NCBI RefSeq assembly: GCF_004339525.1
Contig: NZ_SMGE01000001.1
Span: 3,658,001-3,722,000 of the forward strand
Source of the DNA: Flavobacterium sp. 90
Lineage (GTDB): Bacteria; Bacteroidota; Bacteroidia; Flavobacteriales; Flavobacteriaceae
DNA: 64,000 nt
Reading direction: 5' to 3'
Position numbers and translations under genes: made by a program. The notes under the pieces are model-generated. The model was given only the letters and a program-made list of their open reading frames with translations, made no database searches and had not been told where the DNA came from. Within the stretch, counting starts at the first letter, position 1. The number at the start of each line of letters is the position of its first letter. Positions 23,951 to 33,402 of this stretch are shown here, piece by piece.

Positions 23951-25231
23951 TTAATTTCCAATCGCAAGTGTATTGTTTTGGTTGATTCTAAAGTCCGGAT
24001 TTCCTTTGATATTTGGCGTTGTAAACAATTCAATATTTTTCATTGTAGTGTAATCTATTAATAATGCCGGATCGCCGTAATATTTTTGAATTGCAGCATT
24101 TCCGCCACTTGCTTCGCTTGTAATTCCTCCGTTGCAATTGTTTACAATTAGATTTTTGAATGTTATTTTAGACAAATTCGCTTGTCCGTCTCCAATATTT
24201 GATTCTAATATGACAAAAGGAGTAAAGCCTGAAACTATACTATTAGTTAAATTAAAGAAAGTATTTTCTCTAACATGAACAGATTCTCTAACAAGACCTT
24301 GGTTGTTCTCTTCTAAATTTACCATAGTTATGTTACTTGCGTTTATTTTGGTTAATTTTTTGGTCATATCGGTATTTTCAATTTTATCGTATGAATCAAC
24401 TTCAAAACATCTTGAACCTGAAACATCTGATGAAAATGGGTGACGAATTGCGATACTGTTGCTTATATTACATTGAACTCCTTGTGTAAAATCGAAATCA
24501 TCATCTGTAGTTCTGTAAGAAATTAAGTTATTCATAACTAGATCTCCACCATAACTTTCGAAAGAGTCATCATTTGAAAAACTAATTTGGATGTTACTCA
24601 AAACTGTTTTTCTTCCAACTCCTGCTAACGAAAGTCCGTTAAGTTCTTTTAATGAACTTAATTTTCTACCGGCATATTCAATTCTCACATATTTTAAAAT
24701 TCCTGAATTATCTTCGGCATCTGGACCTCCGTAATGATTTAGCATTGGTTCCAAATCAAAAGGAAGAATGTGAATACCTCCAATAGTATTTATTGGAGCT
24801 TTACCTAAAATAATGATTCCTCCCCAGTCACCAGGTCTTCTTTCTGTAATTTCTTTGTTTGAAGTAAAAACGATAGGATCTGTTTCAAGACCTTCGGCCA
24901 TAATTTTTGCTCCATTTGTAACAACAAGAGTTCCACAGGTTTTGTCATCTCCACGAATAACGGTTCCCGGTTCTATTGTCAAAACTGCATTGTTGGTAAC
25001 GTATACTACACCAACTAATTGATAAGTATTTCGTTTGGTCAATCTCATATCTTTATCAATAGTTCCAGCTATGATGTTTGTAGCTTCGCTATATTCTGTG
25101 TTTGCAGGTTTAAAATTAGTCCAATTATTCATCCAGTTAGAGCTACCAATAATTCCTTTTGGTTGTTGTTGTGCTTGTAGACAAAAAGTGCTCAGTAAAG
25201 TGATAATAGCAATACGTATTTTTGTTTTCAT
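23951..25231 (-). CDS. secreted right-handed beta-helix-like protein
   Basis: A 426-aa protein with a signal peptide (MKTKIRIAIITLLSTFCLQAQ). The body has repeated short beta strands of the parallel beta-helix type: TNNAVLTIEPGTVIRG, GTLVVTNGAKIMAEG, 'NISNSIAIRHPFSSD' and NLTNSIVSGFTPFVIL. There are no catalytic residues and no type IX sorting domain at the C-terminus. The family is frequent in Flavobacteria but its role is not known to me. It is a monocistronic gene oriented away from trp, with YceI upstream in the same direction behind a terminator. Confidence 0.75.
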   Translation of the reverse strand: MKTKIRIAIITLLSTFCLQAQQQPKGIIGSSNWMNNWTNFKPANTEYSEATNIIAGTIDKDMRLTKRNTYQLVGVVYVTNNAVLTIEPGTVIRGDDKTCGTLVVTNGAKIMAEGLETDPIVFTSNKEITERRPGDWGGIIILGKAPINTIGGIHILPFDLEPMLNHYGGPDAEDNSGILKYVRIEYAGRKLSSLKELNGLSLAGVGRKTVLSNIQISFSNDDSFESYGGDLVMNNLISYRTTDDDFDFTQGVQCNISNSIAIRHPFSSDVSGSRCFEVDSYDKIENTDMTKKLTKINASNITMVNLEENNQGLVRESVHVRENTFFNLTNSIVSGFTPFVILESNIGDGQANLSKITFKNLIVNNCNGGITSEASGGNAAIQKYYGDPALLIDYTTMKNIELFTTPNIKGNPDFRINQNNTLAIGN

Positions 25232-25372
25232 AACGATGATTTTGATTCTATTTTTTGGATTTTTTAATCAGCCCAAAAGTAGAAGCCCAATGTTAATCAA
25301 TGTCCTGTCTGTTATTACGAAAGTGTTATCTAAATATTAAGAATGTTATTTTTTTGAAAATAATATAAAAAG

Positions 25373-25405
25373 AAACCCCAATAGCATTGAACCATTGGGG
25401 TTTTT
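25373..25405 (-). terminator. terminator of the MarR-nitroreductase-YceI operon
   Basis: AAACCCCAAT (25373-25382) pairs with ATTGGGGTTT (25394-25403). T-rich sequence follows on the minus strand, 35 bp after the YceI stop. Confidence 0.85.
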
Positions 25406-25438
25406 CTTATAATATTAAGAATTCTACTGTTTAAAATA

Positions 25439-26005
25439 TTAGAATTTTAAAGCTACAGTTAATTCGAAATCATCATTGATAGTTTTGTCTCCTAAACCTT
25501 CGAAGAAGTTTCCTGAACCATATTTAATATCGTATTTAGTTCTGTCAACTTTGAAAGCAGTAGTTGCAGTGTTTCCAGCTACAGTAATGTCAAAAGTTAC
25601 AGGTTTAGTGATTCCTTTGATAGTTAAATCAGCAGTTACAGTATATACGTCAGTTGCTTTAGCTCCGATAGTTTTGAAAACTAATTTTGCAGTTGGGAAT
25701 TTGTCAGTTCCAAAGAAATCGTCAGCTTTTAAGTGACCATTCAATTTCCCTTGGTATTCTCCAGTTAAATCAGTAGAAGTTAATGAAGTCATATCAACAG
25801 TGAAAGAACCACCAGTTAATTTTTTTCCTTTGAAAACTACAGCTCCATCTTTGAAGTTTACAGTTCCAGAGTGCTCTCCAGTTACTTTTTTACCTACCCA
25901 TTTAATAGTAGATGCTTTTACGTCGATTTTTTTAGTTTGAGCATTTACTGAGATACTAGCCGCTGCTACGAATAATGCTATTGCAATTGTTTTTAAATTT
26001 TTCAT
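25439..26005 (-). CDS. YceI-family periplasmic protein
   Basis: A 188-aa protein with a signal peptide (MKNLKTIAIALFVAAASISVNAQ). The YceI lipocalin-like barrel follows: STIKWVGKKVTGEHSGTVNF, GGSFTVDMTSLTSTDL, LNGHLKADDFFGTDKFPTA, 'ADLTIKGITKPVTFDITV' and FEGLGDKTINDDFELTV. The family binds isoprenoid or amphipathic molecules. It is 31 bp downstream of the nitroreductase gene and is last of the MarR-controlled operon. Confidence 0.93.
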   Translation of the reverse strand: MKNLKTIAIALFVAAASISVNAQTKKIDVKASTIKWVGKKVTGEHSGTVNFKDGAVVFKGKKLTGGSFTVDMTSLTSTDLTGEYQGKLNGHLKADDFFGTDKFPTAKLVFKTIGAKATDVYTVTADLTIKGITKPVTFDITVAGNTATTAFKVDRTKYDIKYGSGNFFEGLGDKTINDDFELTVALKF

Positions 26006-26036
26006 GTTGTTAAAATTGATTGTGGATTAATAATAA

Positions 26037-26669
26037 TTATATAGTGATAAATAAATTCTCGTGTGATTTTCTAACTTTTTTGTAGTGTTGAGCTTCGTCC
26101 TCATCATGTCTGTAACCTACAGTTGCAATAACAGATGCGTTTAGACCTAATTTGTCAAAACCTAAAATTTCGTTGAATGCAGCAGGATTGAAACCTTCCA
26201 TTGGCGTAGCATCGATTTTTAATTCAGCAGCAGCAGCCAATAATGTACCTAAAGCGATATAAGTTTGTTTTGCAGTCCAGACATTTTTAGCTTCTTGAGA
26301 TAAATTAGCGATTGTACCTTTCATCATATCAGCAAATCCAGCCAAAGCATCAACAGGAACACCTCTTGTTTCGCTAATATCTTGAATGTAAGCGTCTACA
26401 GAATCTGCTCCGGCGTTTAAGTCATTTGCAAAAATGAATAATTGAGAAGCATCAGTAATTTGAGTTTGTCCGTAACCAGCAGCTTTTAATTGCTCTCTGA
26501 TTTCTGGATTCTCGACAATAATAACCTTGTAAGGTTGTAATCCGTATGAAGAAGCACTTAATCTAACCGCTTCTTTTAAAGTATTTAAATCCTCTGCAGA
26601 TACTTTTTTCGTTGCATCAAATTTTTTCGTTGCGTATCTCCAGTTTAAATTTTCTAATAATGTACTCAT
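26037..26669 (-). CDS. NAD(P)H-dependent nitroreductase-family oxidoreductase (NfsB-like)
   Basis: A 210-aa FMN flavoprotein. It opens NLNWRYATKKFDATKKVS and continues RLSASSYGLQPYKVIIVE (FMN phosphate contact). It then has ALGTLLAAAAELKIDATPMEGFNPAAF and ends 'ASVIATVGYRHDEDEAQ'. This is the NfsB-type nitroreductase/dihydropteridine reductase pattern, which reduces quinones and nitro compounds. It is 10 bp after the MarR gene and is its probable target. Confidence 0.92.
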   Translation of the reverse strand: MSTLLENLNWRYATKKFDATKKVSAEDLNTLKEAVRLSASSYGLQPYKVIIVENPEIREQLKAAGYGQTQITDASQLFIFANDLNAGADSVDAYIQDISETRGVPVDALAGFADMMKGTIANLSQEAKNVWTAKQTYIALGTLLAAAAELKIDATPMEGFNPAAFNEILGFDKLGLNASVIATVGYRHDEDEAQHYKKVRKSHENLFITI

Positions 26670-26679
26670 AATTTTAAAT

Positions 26680-27138
26680 TTATTTATTGGTTCTGTATTT
26701 TTCTAATAACTGATTTAATAATTCTAATTCTTCTTTACTTATATTTTCGGCAAACTCACGTTCATGTTCATCTACCTTCGGGTCTAATTCTTTAAGAACA
26801 TCCAATCCTTTTTGAGTGATTAGCACTTCAATTTTTCGGCGATTGCCCGGACAAACATTTCTAGTTACAAAATCCTTCAGTAATAATTTGTCTACCAATC
26901 TTGTTGTGTTACTTGTTTTTGCCAACATTCGTTCCTGTATGACACACATATTAGCAGGATTTCCTTTTTGTCCTCTTAGTATACGTAACACATTATATTG
27001 CTCTCCGGATAAATCATACGGTTTTATCAACTCGTTGAAATGATCCTGAATCACATTTTGCGTGTACATGATATTCAGAATAACTTTTTTCGCATTATCC
27101 ATCTTAACTGTACTTTTTATAACCTCTTCAATTGTCAT
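26680..27138 (-). CDS. MarR-family transcriptional regulator
   Basis: A 152-aa winged-helix regulator starting at ATG 27138 (MTIEEVIKSTVKM...). The longer reading to 27204 crosses the promoter and is not preferred. The core has LSGEQYNVLRILRGQ, the recognition helix region MLAKTSNTTRLVDKLLLKDFV and the wing RNVCPGNRRKIEVLITQKG. It heads the operon with nitroreductase and YceI and probably represses it through the two TTGTAT.TACAA sites upstream. Confidence 0.92.
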   Translation of the reverse strand: MTIEEVIKSTVKMDNAKKVILNIMYTQNVIQDHFNELIKPYDLSGEQYNVLRILRGQKGNPANMCVIQERMLAKTSNTTRLVDKLLLKDFVTRNVCPGNRRKIEVLITQKGLDVLKELDPKVDEHEREFAENISKEELELLNQLLEKYRTNK

Positions 27139-27154
27139 AGTTGTAAGTGTATAA

Positions 27155-27200
27155 TTTGTATGTACAAATGTATAGCTTTTAATAGTTGTATATACAAATG
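27155..27200 (-). promoter_or_regulatory. marR promoter with two operator dyads
   Basis: TTTGTATGTACAAATG (27155-27170) and GTTGTATATACAAATG (27185-27200) are near-identical palindromes exactly 30 bp apart. On the minus strand TACATTTG (27172-27165) fits the -7 box and TTG (27197-27195) lies 22 nt upstream. The two dyads overlap the -7 and -33 elements respectively, which is a repression geometry. Confidence 0.85.
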
Positions 27201-27398
27201 TCATGTTAATTTTTTGTTAATTGAATTAAGACGAATAAATAACTTGATAAACCCTATAGAATTAGTGTAAAAATAATATTTATTTTTTAAAAGTACCAAA
27301 TTATCTTTGCTAAAGATTTTAAAGCTTTGATAAAGATAGGTTTAAGTTTTTGTTGCTTAAAATAATTGGCTTTAACAGAATGTAAAATTTTATCATCA

Positions 27399-27513
27399 GG
27401 GCGTGCCACCATCCTGACAAGAGGGCAAACTTACTTTGCGCATATACGCCCTCTTATCAGGATGCTGTCGGGCTATACACGCTACTTCGGTAGCCAGCTT
27501 CTATCCCTCACGC
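27399..27513 (-). ncRNA. large copy of the GCGTT...AACGC structured element
   Basis: Read on the minus strand, the outer stem is GCGTG (27513-27509) with CACGC (27405-27401). It contains 'GAGGGATAG', the hairpin GCTAC-CGAA-GTAGC and TATAGCCCGAC. It then has a 16-bp stem, CATCCTGATAAGAGGG with CCCTCTTGTCAGGATG (one G-U pair). Compared with the other two copies the outer stem has changed from T-A to G-C at one pair, a compensatory change. It sits in the 583-bp gap between marR and glpF. Confidence 0.55.
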
Positions 27514-27518
27514 GAGCC

Positions 27519-27695
27519 CAATGTTATTAAATTAAGTTTTTTAGATAATTTGATTTAGTTTTTTTGCGTACAAAATTTATTGAATAGTTTCCTACTTCAG
27601 CAGGAGCATATTCAAAAAAACTTCGCTCCCGACGCCTCGGGATTGAGACTTTGCGAGATTAATTTTATTCCTAAAAACTTAATTTAATGACATTG
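27519..27695. repeat. palindrome-bounded intergenic element
   Basis: CAATGTTATTAAATTAAG (27519-27536) and CTTAATTTAATGACATTG (27678-27695) are inverted with one mismatch and bound 177 bp of non-coding sequence. Inside is CCCGACGCCTCGGG, a relative of the CCCGAAGCTTCGGG word. A second element with the same ends but different content lies at 59992-60200. Confidence 0.55.
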
Positions 27696-27721
27696 CACAA
27701 GAGTCCAAGACATGTAAAACC

Positions 27722-28453
27722 TTAATTAATGACGAGATAAAGTGCAGCCGCCAAACCAGAACCAATTATTGGACCCAGAATCGGAATCCAGGCATATGTC
27801 CAATTACTGCTTCCTTTTATAGGTAAAATAGCGTGCATGATTCTCGGACCTAAATCTCTTGCCGGATTTATGGCATAACCTGTAGTTCCGCCCAAAGAAA
27901 GACCAATTACCCATACCACAATTGCAACCGGAAGTGCTCCAATTGTTCCTAAACCAATTGTCGCCGTACTATCAGTTGCGATTTGTAAAGTTGGTCCCGC
28001 AATATAAAAGATGGAAAAAATCAAAACGAAAGTTGCAATTACTTCGCTAATTAAATTTGATACATTGTTTTTGATTGCCGGCGATGTAGAGAAACAAGCA
28101 AGTTTTGCACCTTCATCTTCTGTTGCGGCAAAATGATCTTTATGAGATAACCACACTAAAAAAGCACCAATCATTGCACCAATCATTTGGGCAAAAATAT
28201 AAGACGGAACTAAATTCCAATTAAATTTTCCAATCAAAGCCAAACCTAGCGTAACAATAGGATTTAAATGTGCGCCACTAATTGGTCCTGCAATAGTCAC
28301 GCCCACAAAAACGGCAAATGCCCAAGCTGTTGTGATAACAATCCAACCAGAGTTGTTTCCTTTAGTGTATTTAAGAACAACGTTTGCAACAACGCCATTC
28401 CCTAATAGAATCATTATCATTGTACCCAGAATTTCGGCTATAAATGGAGTCAT
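27722..28453 (-). CDS. glpF: MIP-family glycerol facilitator / aquaporin
   Basis: A 243-aa channel with six hydrophobic segments and two half-helices. The second signature is the canonical GYAINPARDLGPR, with the Asp typical of glycerol facilitators after NPAR. The first is SGAHLNPIVTLGLAL, with NPI instead of NPA. It follows glpK by 29 bp on the minus strand and admits glycerol for GlpK and GlpD. A loop of about 20 residues after TM4 (DHFAATEDEGAKLACFST) is somewhat unusual. Confidence 0.92.
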   Translation of the reverse strand: MTPFIAEILGTMIMILLGNGVVANVVLKYTKGNNSGWIVITTAWAFAVFVGVTIAGPISGAHLNPIVTLGLALIGKFNWNLVPSYIFAQMIGAMIGAFLVWLSHKDHFAATEDEGAKLACFSTSPAIKNNVSNLISEVIATFVLIFSIFYIAGPTLQIATDSTATIGLGTIGALPVAIVVWVIGLSLGGTTGYAINPARDLGPRIMHAILPIKGSSNWTYAWIPILGPIIGSGLAAALYLVIN

Positions 28454-28482
28454 GTCTTGATGTTTTGTTAATTGCTTAAAAT

Positions 28483-29979
28483 CTATTCTTCAATCCAATT
28501 AGAGGCGCGTCCAACAGCTCTGTCCCAATTTTTTACAAGCTTATTTACTTTCTCTTTATCCATTTTTGGAGAAAATACTTTGTCTATCGACCATTGCTCT
28601 TTCAGATCGTCTAAGTTTGACCAATAACCCACGGCAAGTCCTGCCAAATATGCGGCGCCCAAAGCTGTAGTTTCTAATGTAGTAGGTCTCGTAACATCAG
28701 ATCCAAATATATCCGATTGAAATTGCATTAATAAATTATTTCCCGCAGCGCCACCGTCTACTCTTAATTCTATGCCTTTATTTCCAAAATCAGCTTCCAT
28801 AGCTTTAAGCAAGTCGTTTACCTGATAGGCGATTCCTTCTAAAGTTGCTCTGGCAATATGTGCATTTGTTGTGCCTCTTGTTATTCCAACTATTGCGCCT
28901 CTTGCATATTGATCCCAATATGGCGCTCCTAATCCGGTTAAAGCAGGAACAAAATAAACTCCTCCGTTGTCAGGCACACTTGCTGCAAGAGTTTCGATTT
29001 CGTCAGATGAGTTGATTATTTTTGCTCCGTCTCTTAACCATTGTACAGCTGCGCCACCAACAAAAACGCTGCCTTCTAAAGCATAAGTAGTTTTTCCGTT
29101 GATTTTCCAGGCAATTGTTGTCAATAAGTTATTGGTTGAAAAAATAGGTTTTTCGCCCGTATTCATCAACATAAAACAACCAGTTCCATACGTGTTTTTG
29201 ACCATTCCTGAGTTGGTACAAAGCTGACCAAAAAGTGCCGCTTGTTGATCTCCGGCAACTCCACTAATCGGAATTTTTGTCGAAAATAGGGTAGTGCTCG
29301 TTTCGCCATAAATAGCACTGCTTTCTTTTACTTCAGGCAACATTGCACGTGGAATATCAAACAATTCCAGTAATTCATCGTCCCAATCTAAAGTGTTTAT
29401 ATTGAATAACAAAGTTCTGCTGGCATTAGAAACATCCGTCATAAACAATTTACTACGGGTTAGTTTCCATATTAGCCACGTATCTACAGTTCCAAAGCAA
29501 AGTTTTCCTTGTTCTGCTTTTTCACGTGCTCCGGCAACATTATCCAAAATCCATTTTACTTTGGTTCCCGAAAAATAAGCATCCAGAATAAGTCCGGTTT
29601 TCTTCTGAATCATTTCCGTGTGACCTTGTGCTTTCAGTTCGTCACAGTATTTTGCCGTTCTTCGATCTTGCCAAACGATTGCATTATATATAGGTTCGCT
29701 TGTTTCACGATCCCAAACAATAGTAGTTTCTCTTTGATTGGTGATTCCAATTGCTGCAATTTCGCGACCCGTAATTCCAACTTTTGCTATAACCTCAGCA
29801 GCAACACTAACTTGCGAAGACCAGATTTCGTTAGGATCATGTTCAACCCATCCCGGTTTTGGGAAAATTTGCTTAAACGGTTTTTGAGAAATACTAACAA
29901 TTCCTCCTTTATGATTGAATACAATGGCTCTGGAAGAAGTCGTTCCTTGATCCAAAGCCAGAATTAATTTATCTTGCAT
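28483..29979 (-). CDS. glpK: glycerol kinase
   Basis: A 498-aa FGGY kinase. Motifs are [90 protein letters not shown] and [13 protein letters not shown]. It phosphorylates glycerol to glycerol-3-phosphate, the substrate of the upstream-encoded GlpD. Full length. Confidence 0.97.
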   Translation of the reverse strand: MQDKLILALDQGTTSSRAIVFNHKGGIVSISQKPFKQIFPKPGWVEHDPNEIWSSQVSVAAEVIAKVGITGREIAAIGITNQRETTIVWDRETSEPIYNAIVWQDRRTAKYCDELKAQGHTEMIQKKTGLILDAYFSGTKVKWILDNVAGAREKAEQGKLCFGTVDTWLIWKLTRSKLFMTDVSNASRTLLFNINTLDWDDELLELFDIPRAMLPEVKESSAIYGETSTTLFSTKIPISGVAGDQQAALFGQLCTNSGMVKNTYGTGCFMLMNTGEKPIFSTNNLLTTIAWKINGKTTYALEGSVFVGGAAVQWLRDGAKIINSSDEIETLAASVPDNGGVYFVPALTGLGAPYWDQYARGAIVGITRGTTNAHIARATLEGIAYQVNDLLKAMEADFGNKGIELRVDGGAAGNNLLMQFQSDIFGSDVTRPTTLETTALGAAYLAGLAVGYWSNLDDLKEQWSIDKVFSPKMDKEKVNKLVKNWDRAVGRASNWIEE

Positions 29980-30008
29980 GATCTGTATATTCTTAAGTTA
30001 ATAAAAAT

Positions 30009-31586
30009 CTATTGAAATTCTTTTAGAAGAAAACCTCTTGCAATTCCGTGGAAGTTGGTAATTTCTTTTTGTATCCAGGTTTCGTCATGTCCGTTTTCTT
30101 TTGCCAGTAAACGAGCTACTTTTTCAGAAGATGCAATTGCAGCTCTGGCATCTAAAAATAACAACCGAACACGTCTTGCGAGAACATCATCTACCGTTCT
30201 TGCCATTTCATATCGAATAGCCCAAACAACTTCGGACATTGTAAACTCGTGATTCGGATGCAGTTTTTCTTTTAATTCAGGTTCGTTTTCTTGTAATTTT
30301 AATATCTCAGGAATATCTGAACCATAAATATATAAGTGATTTTCTCTGTCTAAAGTTGTTGTAAGTTGATTTCCATGAATGGGAAGATGTTCCGTAACGC
30401 AAGCTTTCTTAGGTAATTTGCCTGTTTTTATAGCTTTATCGATAATATCCTCTGAAATTTTTCTGTAAGTTGTCCATTTTCCTCCCGTAATCGTTATTAA
30501 TCCCGTTTCCGAAACTATAATTTTATGACTTCGGGAAACTTCTTTCGTACTTTTTCCTTCTTCTTCGGGCGCAGCCAAAGGACGTAAACCCGCATAAACA
30601 GATAAAACATCTGCTCGTGTTGGTTTCTTAGCCAGAAAATGTTGAGCAGTTTCCAGAACAAATTCAATTTCGCTTTCAAGCGCAATAGGTTCCAAACTAT
30701 GTTTTCTTATTAAGGTATCAGTTGTTCCTACGACAATTCTATTGTGCCACGGAACGGCAAATAAAACTCGTCCGTCACTTGTTTTAGGAATCATTAAAGC
30801 ATGTTCACTTGGCAAAAATGATTTGTCAAATACAAGATGAATTCCCTGACTTGGTACAATATATTTTTTGTATACGGTATCGTTAAGTTTCATGATGGCA
30901 TTTGTAAAAACTCCGGTTGCATTAATAATAGCCGAACCTTTTATTTCGTACTTATCGCCAGTTTCATGATCTATGGCTTCAACTCCAATAATTTGGTTTT
31001 TATCATCCTTTAGTAAATGGACAACTTTAGTATAATTCAAAAGACAAGCTCCTTTTTCGATAGCGGTTTGAGCAAGGTTTATCGCCAGACGAGAATCATC
31101 AAATTGACCGTCTTGATAAATAACGCCATTTTTTAGCCCTTTTTCTTCAACAGTCGGAAGCATTTCAATTGTTTTTTTCTTCGAAATATATTTTGATCGC
31201 CCCAAACTTAATCGTCCTGCCAATAAATCATAAACCGTTAACCCAACGGTGTAAAGTAAACCGTCAAATAAGCTGTAATTGGGAATCACAAAAGATTGAT
31301 TTTTGACTAAATGACCAGCATTTTTAGACAGTAATCCTCTTTCTTTCAAGGCTTCGATAACCAAATGAATATTTCCTTGTTCTAAATACCGAACGCCGCC
31401 ATGAACTAATTTGGTGCTTCGGCTGGAAGTTCCCTTTGCAAAATCTACAGCTTCAAGCAAGATAGTTTTATAACCCCGACTTGCAGCATCAAGTGCCGTT
31501 CCCAGACCGCTTGCTCCACCACCAATTATAATTACATCCCAATGTTCCGTATTTTTTAGTTTCGACAATTGCTCTGAGCGTTTCAT
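30009..31586 (-). CDS. glpD: aerobic glycerol-3-phosphate dehydrogenase
   Basis: A 525-aa FAD enzyme. The N-terminal Rossmann motif is VIIIGGGASGLGTALDAASRG, followed by KGTSSRSTKLVHGGVRYLEQG. The catalytic region includes VPSQGIHLVFDKSFLP, VPWHNRIVVGTTDT and SVYAGLRPLAAP. The C-terminal DAO_C helical domain has VWAIRYEMARTVDDVLARR. It passes electrons from glycerol-3-phosphate to quinone at the membrane. It is the first gene of the glpD-K-F operon. I see no convincing -7 box in the 200-bp upstream gap. Confidence 0.96.
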   Translation of the reverse strand: MKRSEQLSKLKNTEHWDVIIIGGGASGLGTALDAASRGYKTILLEAVDFAKGTSSRSTKLVHGGVRYLEQGNIHLVIEALKERGLLSKNAGHLVKNQSFVIPNYSLFDGLLYTVGLTVYDLLAGRLSLGRSKYISKKKTIEMLPTVEEKGLKNGVIYQDGQFDDSRLAINLAQTAIEKGACLLNYTKVVHLLKDDKNQIIGVEAIDHETGDKYEIKGSAIINATGVFTNAIMKLNDTVYKKYIVPSQGIHLVFDKSFLPSEHALMIPKTSDGRVLFAVPWHNRIVVGTTDTLIRKHSLEPIALESEIEFVLETAQHFLAKKPTRADVLSVYAGLRPLAAPEEEGKSTKEVSRSHKIIVSETGLITITGGKWTTYRKISEDIIDKAIKTGKLPKKACVTEHLPIHGNQLTTTLDRENHLYIYGSDIPEILKLQENEPELKEKLHPNHEFTMSEVVWAIRYEMARTVDDVLARRVRLLFLDARAAIASSEKVARLLAKENGHDETWIQKEITNFHGIARGFLLKEFQ

Positions 31587-31730
31587 ATGGCTTTGATTTG
31601 TTTACTTTTTGTAAGATTAAATCTTGTATTGTAAACTTACTGAAACTTAATGAAAGTAAAATGAAGAAATACTATTAATAAGAAATTTTGTCTCTAGAGA
31701 AATCGAGAGCCTAAATTTCACGCAAAAATA

Positions 31731-31760
31731 AACCCGACAAGTCTTATAACTCGTCGGGTT
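31731..31760 (-). terminator. terminator after the sulfur-transport/GNAT transcript
   Basis: AACCCGACAAGT (31731-31742) pairs with ACTCGTCGGGTT (31749-31760). On the minus strand GGGTTTATTTTT follows. It lies 28 bp after the GNAT stop. Confidence 0.8.
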
Positions 31761-31787
31761 TGATTTCTAATCGTGAGATTGTATTTT

Positions 31788-32309
31788 TTAAATCAACTTT
31801 TTTTCGAAAGCTTTTCGAGCTGCTCCTCTAAAATAGACTTCACCACAATAAGTGTAATCTAGTTTTTCTAAGATTTTCAACATCGGAACGTTGTCAAAAT
31901 TAGTATCTACTTTTATGCTGGGTATATTTTTTTCGAGACATAAAACTTCTATGCTTTTAAAAAGTTTTGTTGCGATGCCTTTTCCTTTTGCCAATTTAGA
32001 TACGGCTACACGATGCACAACACCGTAATCTCCATTCGTTAACCATTGACCTTCTATTTCTTCGTAAGCGGGTTCTTTATCGAATATAATTGCTGAATAG
32101 CATAAAATAGTTTCGTTTTCTGTAAGTACATATCCGTAACCATTTTTTATATCGTTAGTGATCGAAAGTTCATTAGGATAACCGTCTTGCCATTGCGAAC
32201 TTCCTTCTTGACGTCTTTGTTCGATAGCATCTTGTATAATAGTCCAGATAACCGGAACTTCTGAAATATCAGCTTTTCTTAATAGCAATTGTTCTGTTGT
32301 GTTGCTCAT
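31788..32309 (-). CDS. GNAT-family N-acetyltransferase
   Basis: A 173-aa GNAT. The acetyl-CoA motif is VHRVAVSKLAKGKGIATKLF, followed by IPSIKVDTNFDNVPMLKILEKLDYTY. The N-terminal IWTIIQDAIEQRRQEGSSQWQ is typical of a widespread clade of uncharacterised Bacteroidota acetyltransferases. It is 17 bp downstream of the YeeE/YedE-like gene, so probably co-transcribed with the sulfur genes. The substrate is unknown. Confidence 0.88.
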   Translation of the reverse strand: MSNTTEQLLLRKADISEVPVIWTIIQDAIEQRRQEGSSQWQDGYPNELSITNDIKNGYGYVLTENETILCYSAIIFDKEPAYEEIEGQWLTNGDYGVVHRVAVSKLAKGKGIATKLFKSIEVLCLEKNIPSIKVDTNFDNVPMLKILEKLDYTYCGEVYFRGAARKAFEKKLI

Positions 32310-32326
32310 TTTTTATATATTAAATT

Positions 32327-32806
32327 CTAATGAGGCAATTTATCTTTGAAGAAACCATAAACCCACGTTCCTGCAATTGCACTTACAAGAGTTATAACGA
32401 TTACGGTAACTCCGGTTCCAATTTGTGCAAATAATGGTCCTGGACAAGCTCCGGTTATTGCCCAGCCAAAACCGAATAATAAACCACCATAAATTTGTCC
32501 TTTATTGAAAGTTTTAGGCTGAATTTCGATTTTTTCACCGTGAATGGTTTTAATATCGAATTTTTTAATCAGCCAGACAGATATAATTCCAACTACAACA
32601 GCGCTTCCAATTACGCCATACATAAAGAAAGATTGTAGTTGAAACATTTCCTGAATACGAAACCAACTAATGATTTCGGCTTTTACGAATACAATTCCAA
32701 AGAAGATTCCAACGATTAAATACTTAAGATTTGAGAATCCCGAATCTTTGATTTGGCTTCCGTTTATTCCTTCAGTATCTGTATTTTTATTTTCTAAATT
32801 ATTCAT
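32327..32806 (-). CDS. YeeE/YedE-type sulfur transport protein (half-size, DUF6691-like)
   Basis: A 159-aa membrane protein with four hydrophobic segments. The conserved FGWAITGACPGPLFAQIGTG, with the Cys-containing 'GACPGP' motif, is the hallmark of the second half of YeeE/YedE thiosulfate/sulfur importers. Its partner half is encoded 28 bp upstream. It probably moves reduced sulfur compounds across the inner membrane, in step with the CstB-like persulfide enzyme encoded at the head of the cluster. Confidence 0.87.
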   Translation of the reverse strand: MNNLENKNTDTEGINGSQIKDSGFSNLKYLIVGIFFGIVFVKAEIISWFRIQEMFQLQSFFMYGVIGSAVVVGIISVWLIKKFDIKTIHGEKIEIQPKTFNKGQIYGGLLFGFGWAITGACPGPLFAQIGTGVTVIVITLVSAIAGTWVYGFFKDKLPH

Positions 32807-32834
32807 TTTTGAAATTTTAAAGTGAAAGGATATC

Positions 32835-33398
32835 TTAAAGTGAAAGGATATAAGGCAGAATCAAATTAGCCATAATAAAACCACCAATCATAAAACAGAT
32901 TGTGGCAACCAATGAAGGCCATTGCAAGTTTGAAATTCCCATAATCGCGTGTCCGCTTGTACATCCGCCCGCATAACGCGTCCCAAAACCAACCAGAAAT
33001 CCACCAACAACAATCATGATAAAACCACGAAGCGTAAATAGACTTTCCCAAGAGAAAAGCTCTTTTGGCAATAATCCCGAATGATCCGTGATTCCGTAAC
33101 TCGCTAATTGGTCTGAAAGTTTAGCGGTAATTTCAACCGGATTTGGATTTGCCAGAAAATTTGCAGCGATAATTCCGCCAAGAAAAATTCCGAAAACGAA
33201 GAATAAATTCCAGCTTTCTTTTTTCCAGTCGTATTTAAAGAATGAAATATTTGCCGGAATACAAGCCGCACAAATATGTCGCAATGACGAACTAATCCCG
33301 AAAGATTTATTTCCGATAATCAATAAAATAGGAACAGTTAACCCAATTAAAGGTCCTGCAATATACCAAGGCCATGGTTCTTTTAAAATTTCTAACAT
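32835..33398 (-). CDS. YeeE/YedE-type sulfur transport protein (first half)
   Basis: A 187-aa membrane protein with about five hydrophobic segments. The conserved GGFLVGFGTRYAGGCTSGHAI carries the GGCTSGH cysteine motif of YeeE/YedE, and an earlier SSLRHICAACIPANI adds two more cysteines. In YeeE these cysteines relay thiosulfate. The two half-genes together correspond to one full-length YeeE. Confidence 0.9.
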   Translation of the reverse strand: MLEILKEPWPWYIAGPLIGLTVPILLIIGNKSFGISSSLRHICAACIPANISFFKYDWKKESWNLFFVFGIFLGGIIAANFLANPNPVEITAKLSDQLASYGITDHSGLLPKELFSWESLFTLRGFIMIVVGGFLVGFGTRYAGGCTSGHAIMGISNLQWPSLVATICFMIGGFIMANLILPYILSL

Positions 33399-33402
33399 AT
33401 TT

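Noticed and set aside
26680..27204. Longer MarR reading frame starting at 27204
   Set aside because: The extra 22 codons cover both operator dyads and the promoter; ATG 27138 is the usual start for this family.
29509..29967. 152-aa ORF on the + strand opposite glpK
   Set aside because: Antisense shadow of a fully conserved glycerol kinase gene; Cys/Phe/Asn-rich composition typical of reverse frames.
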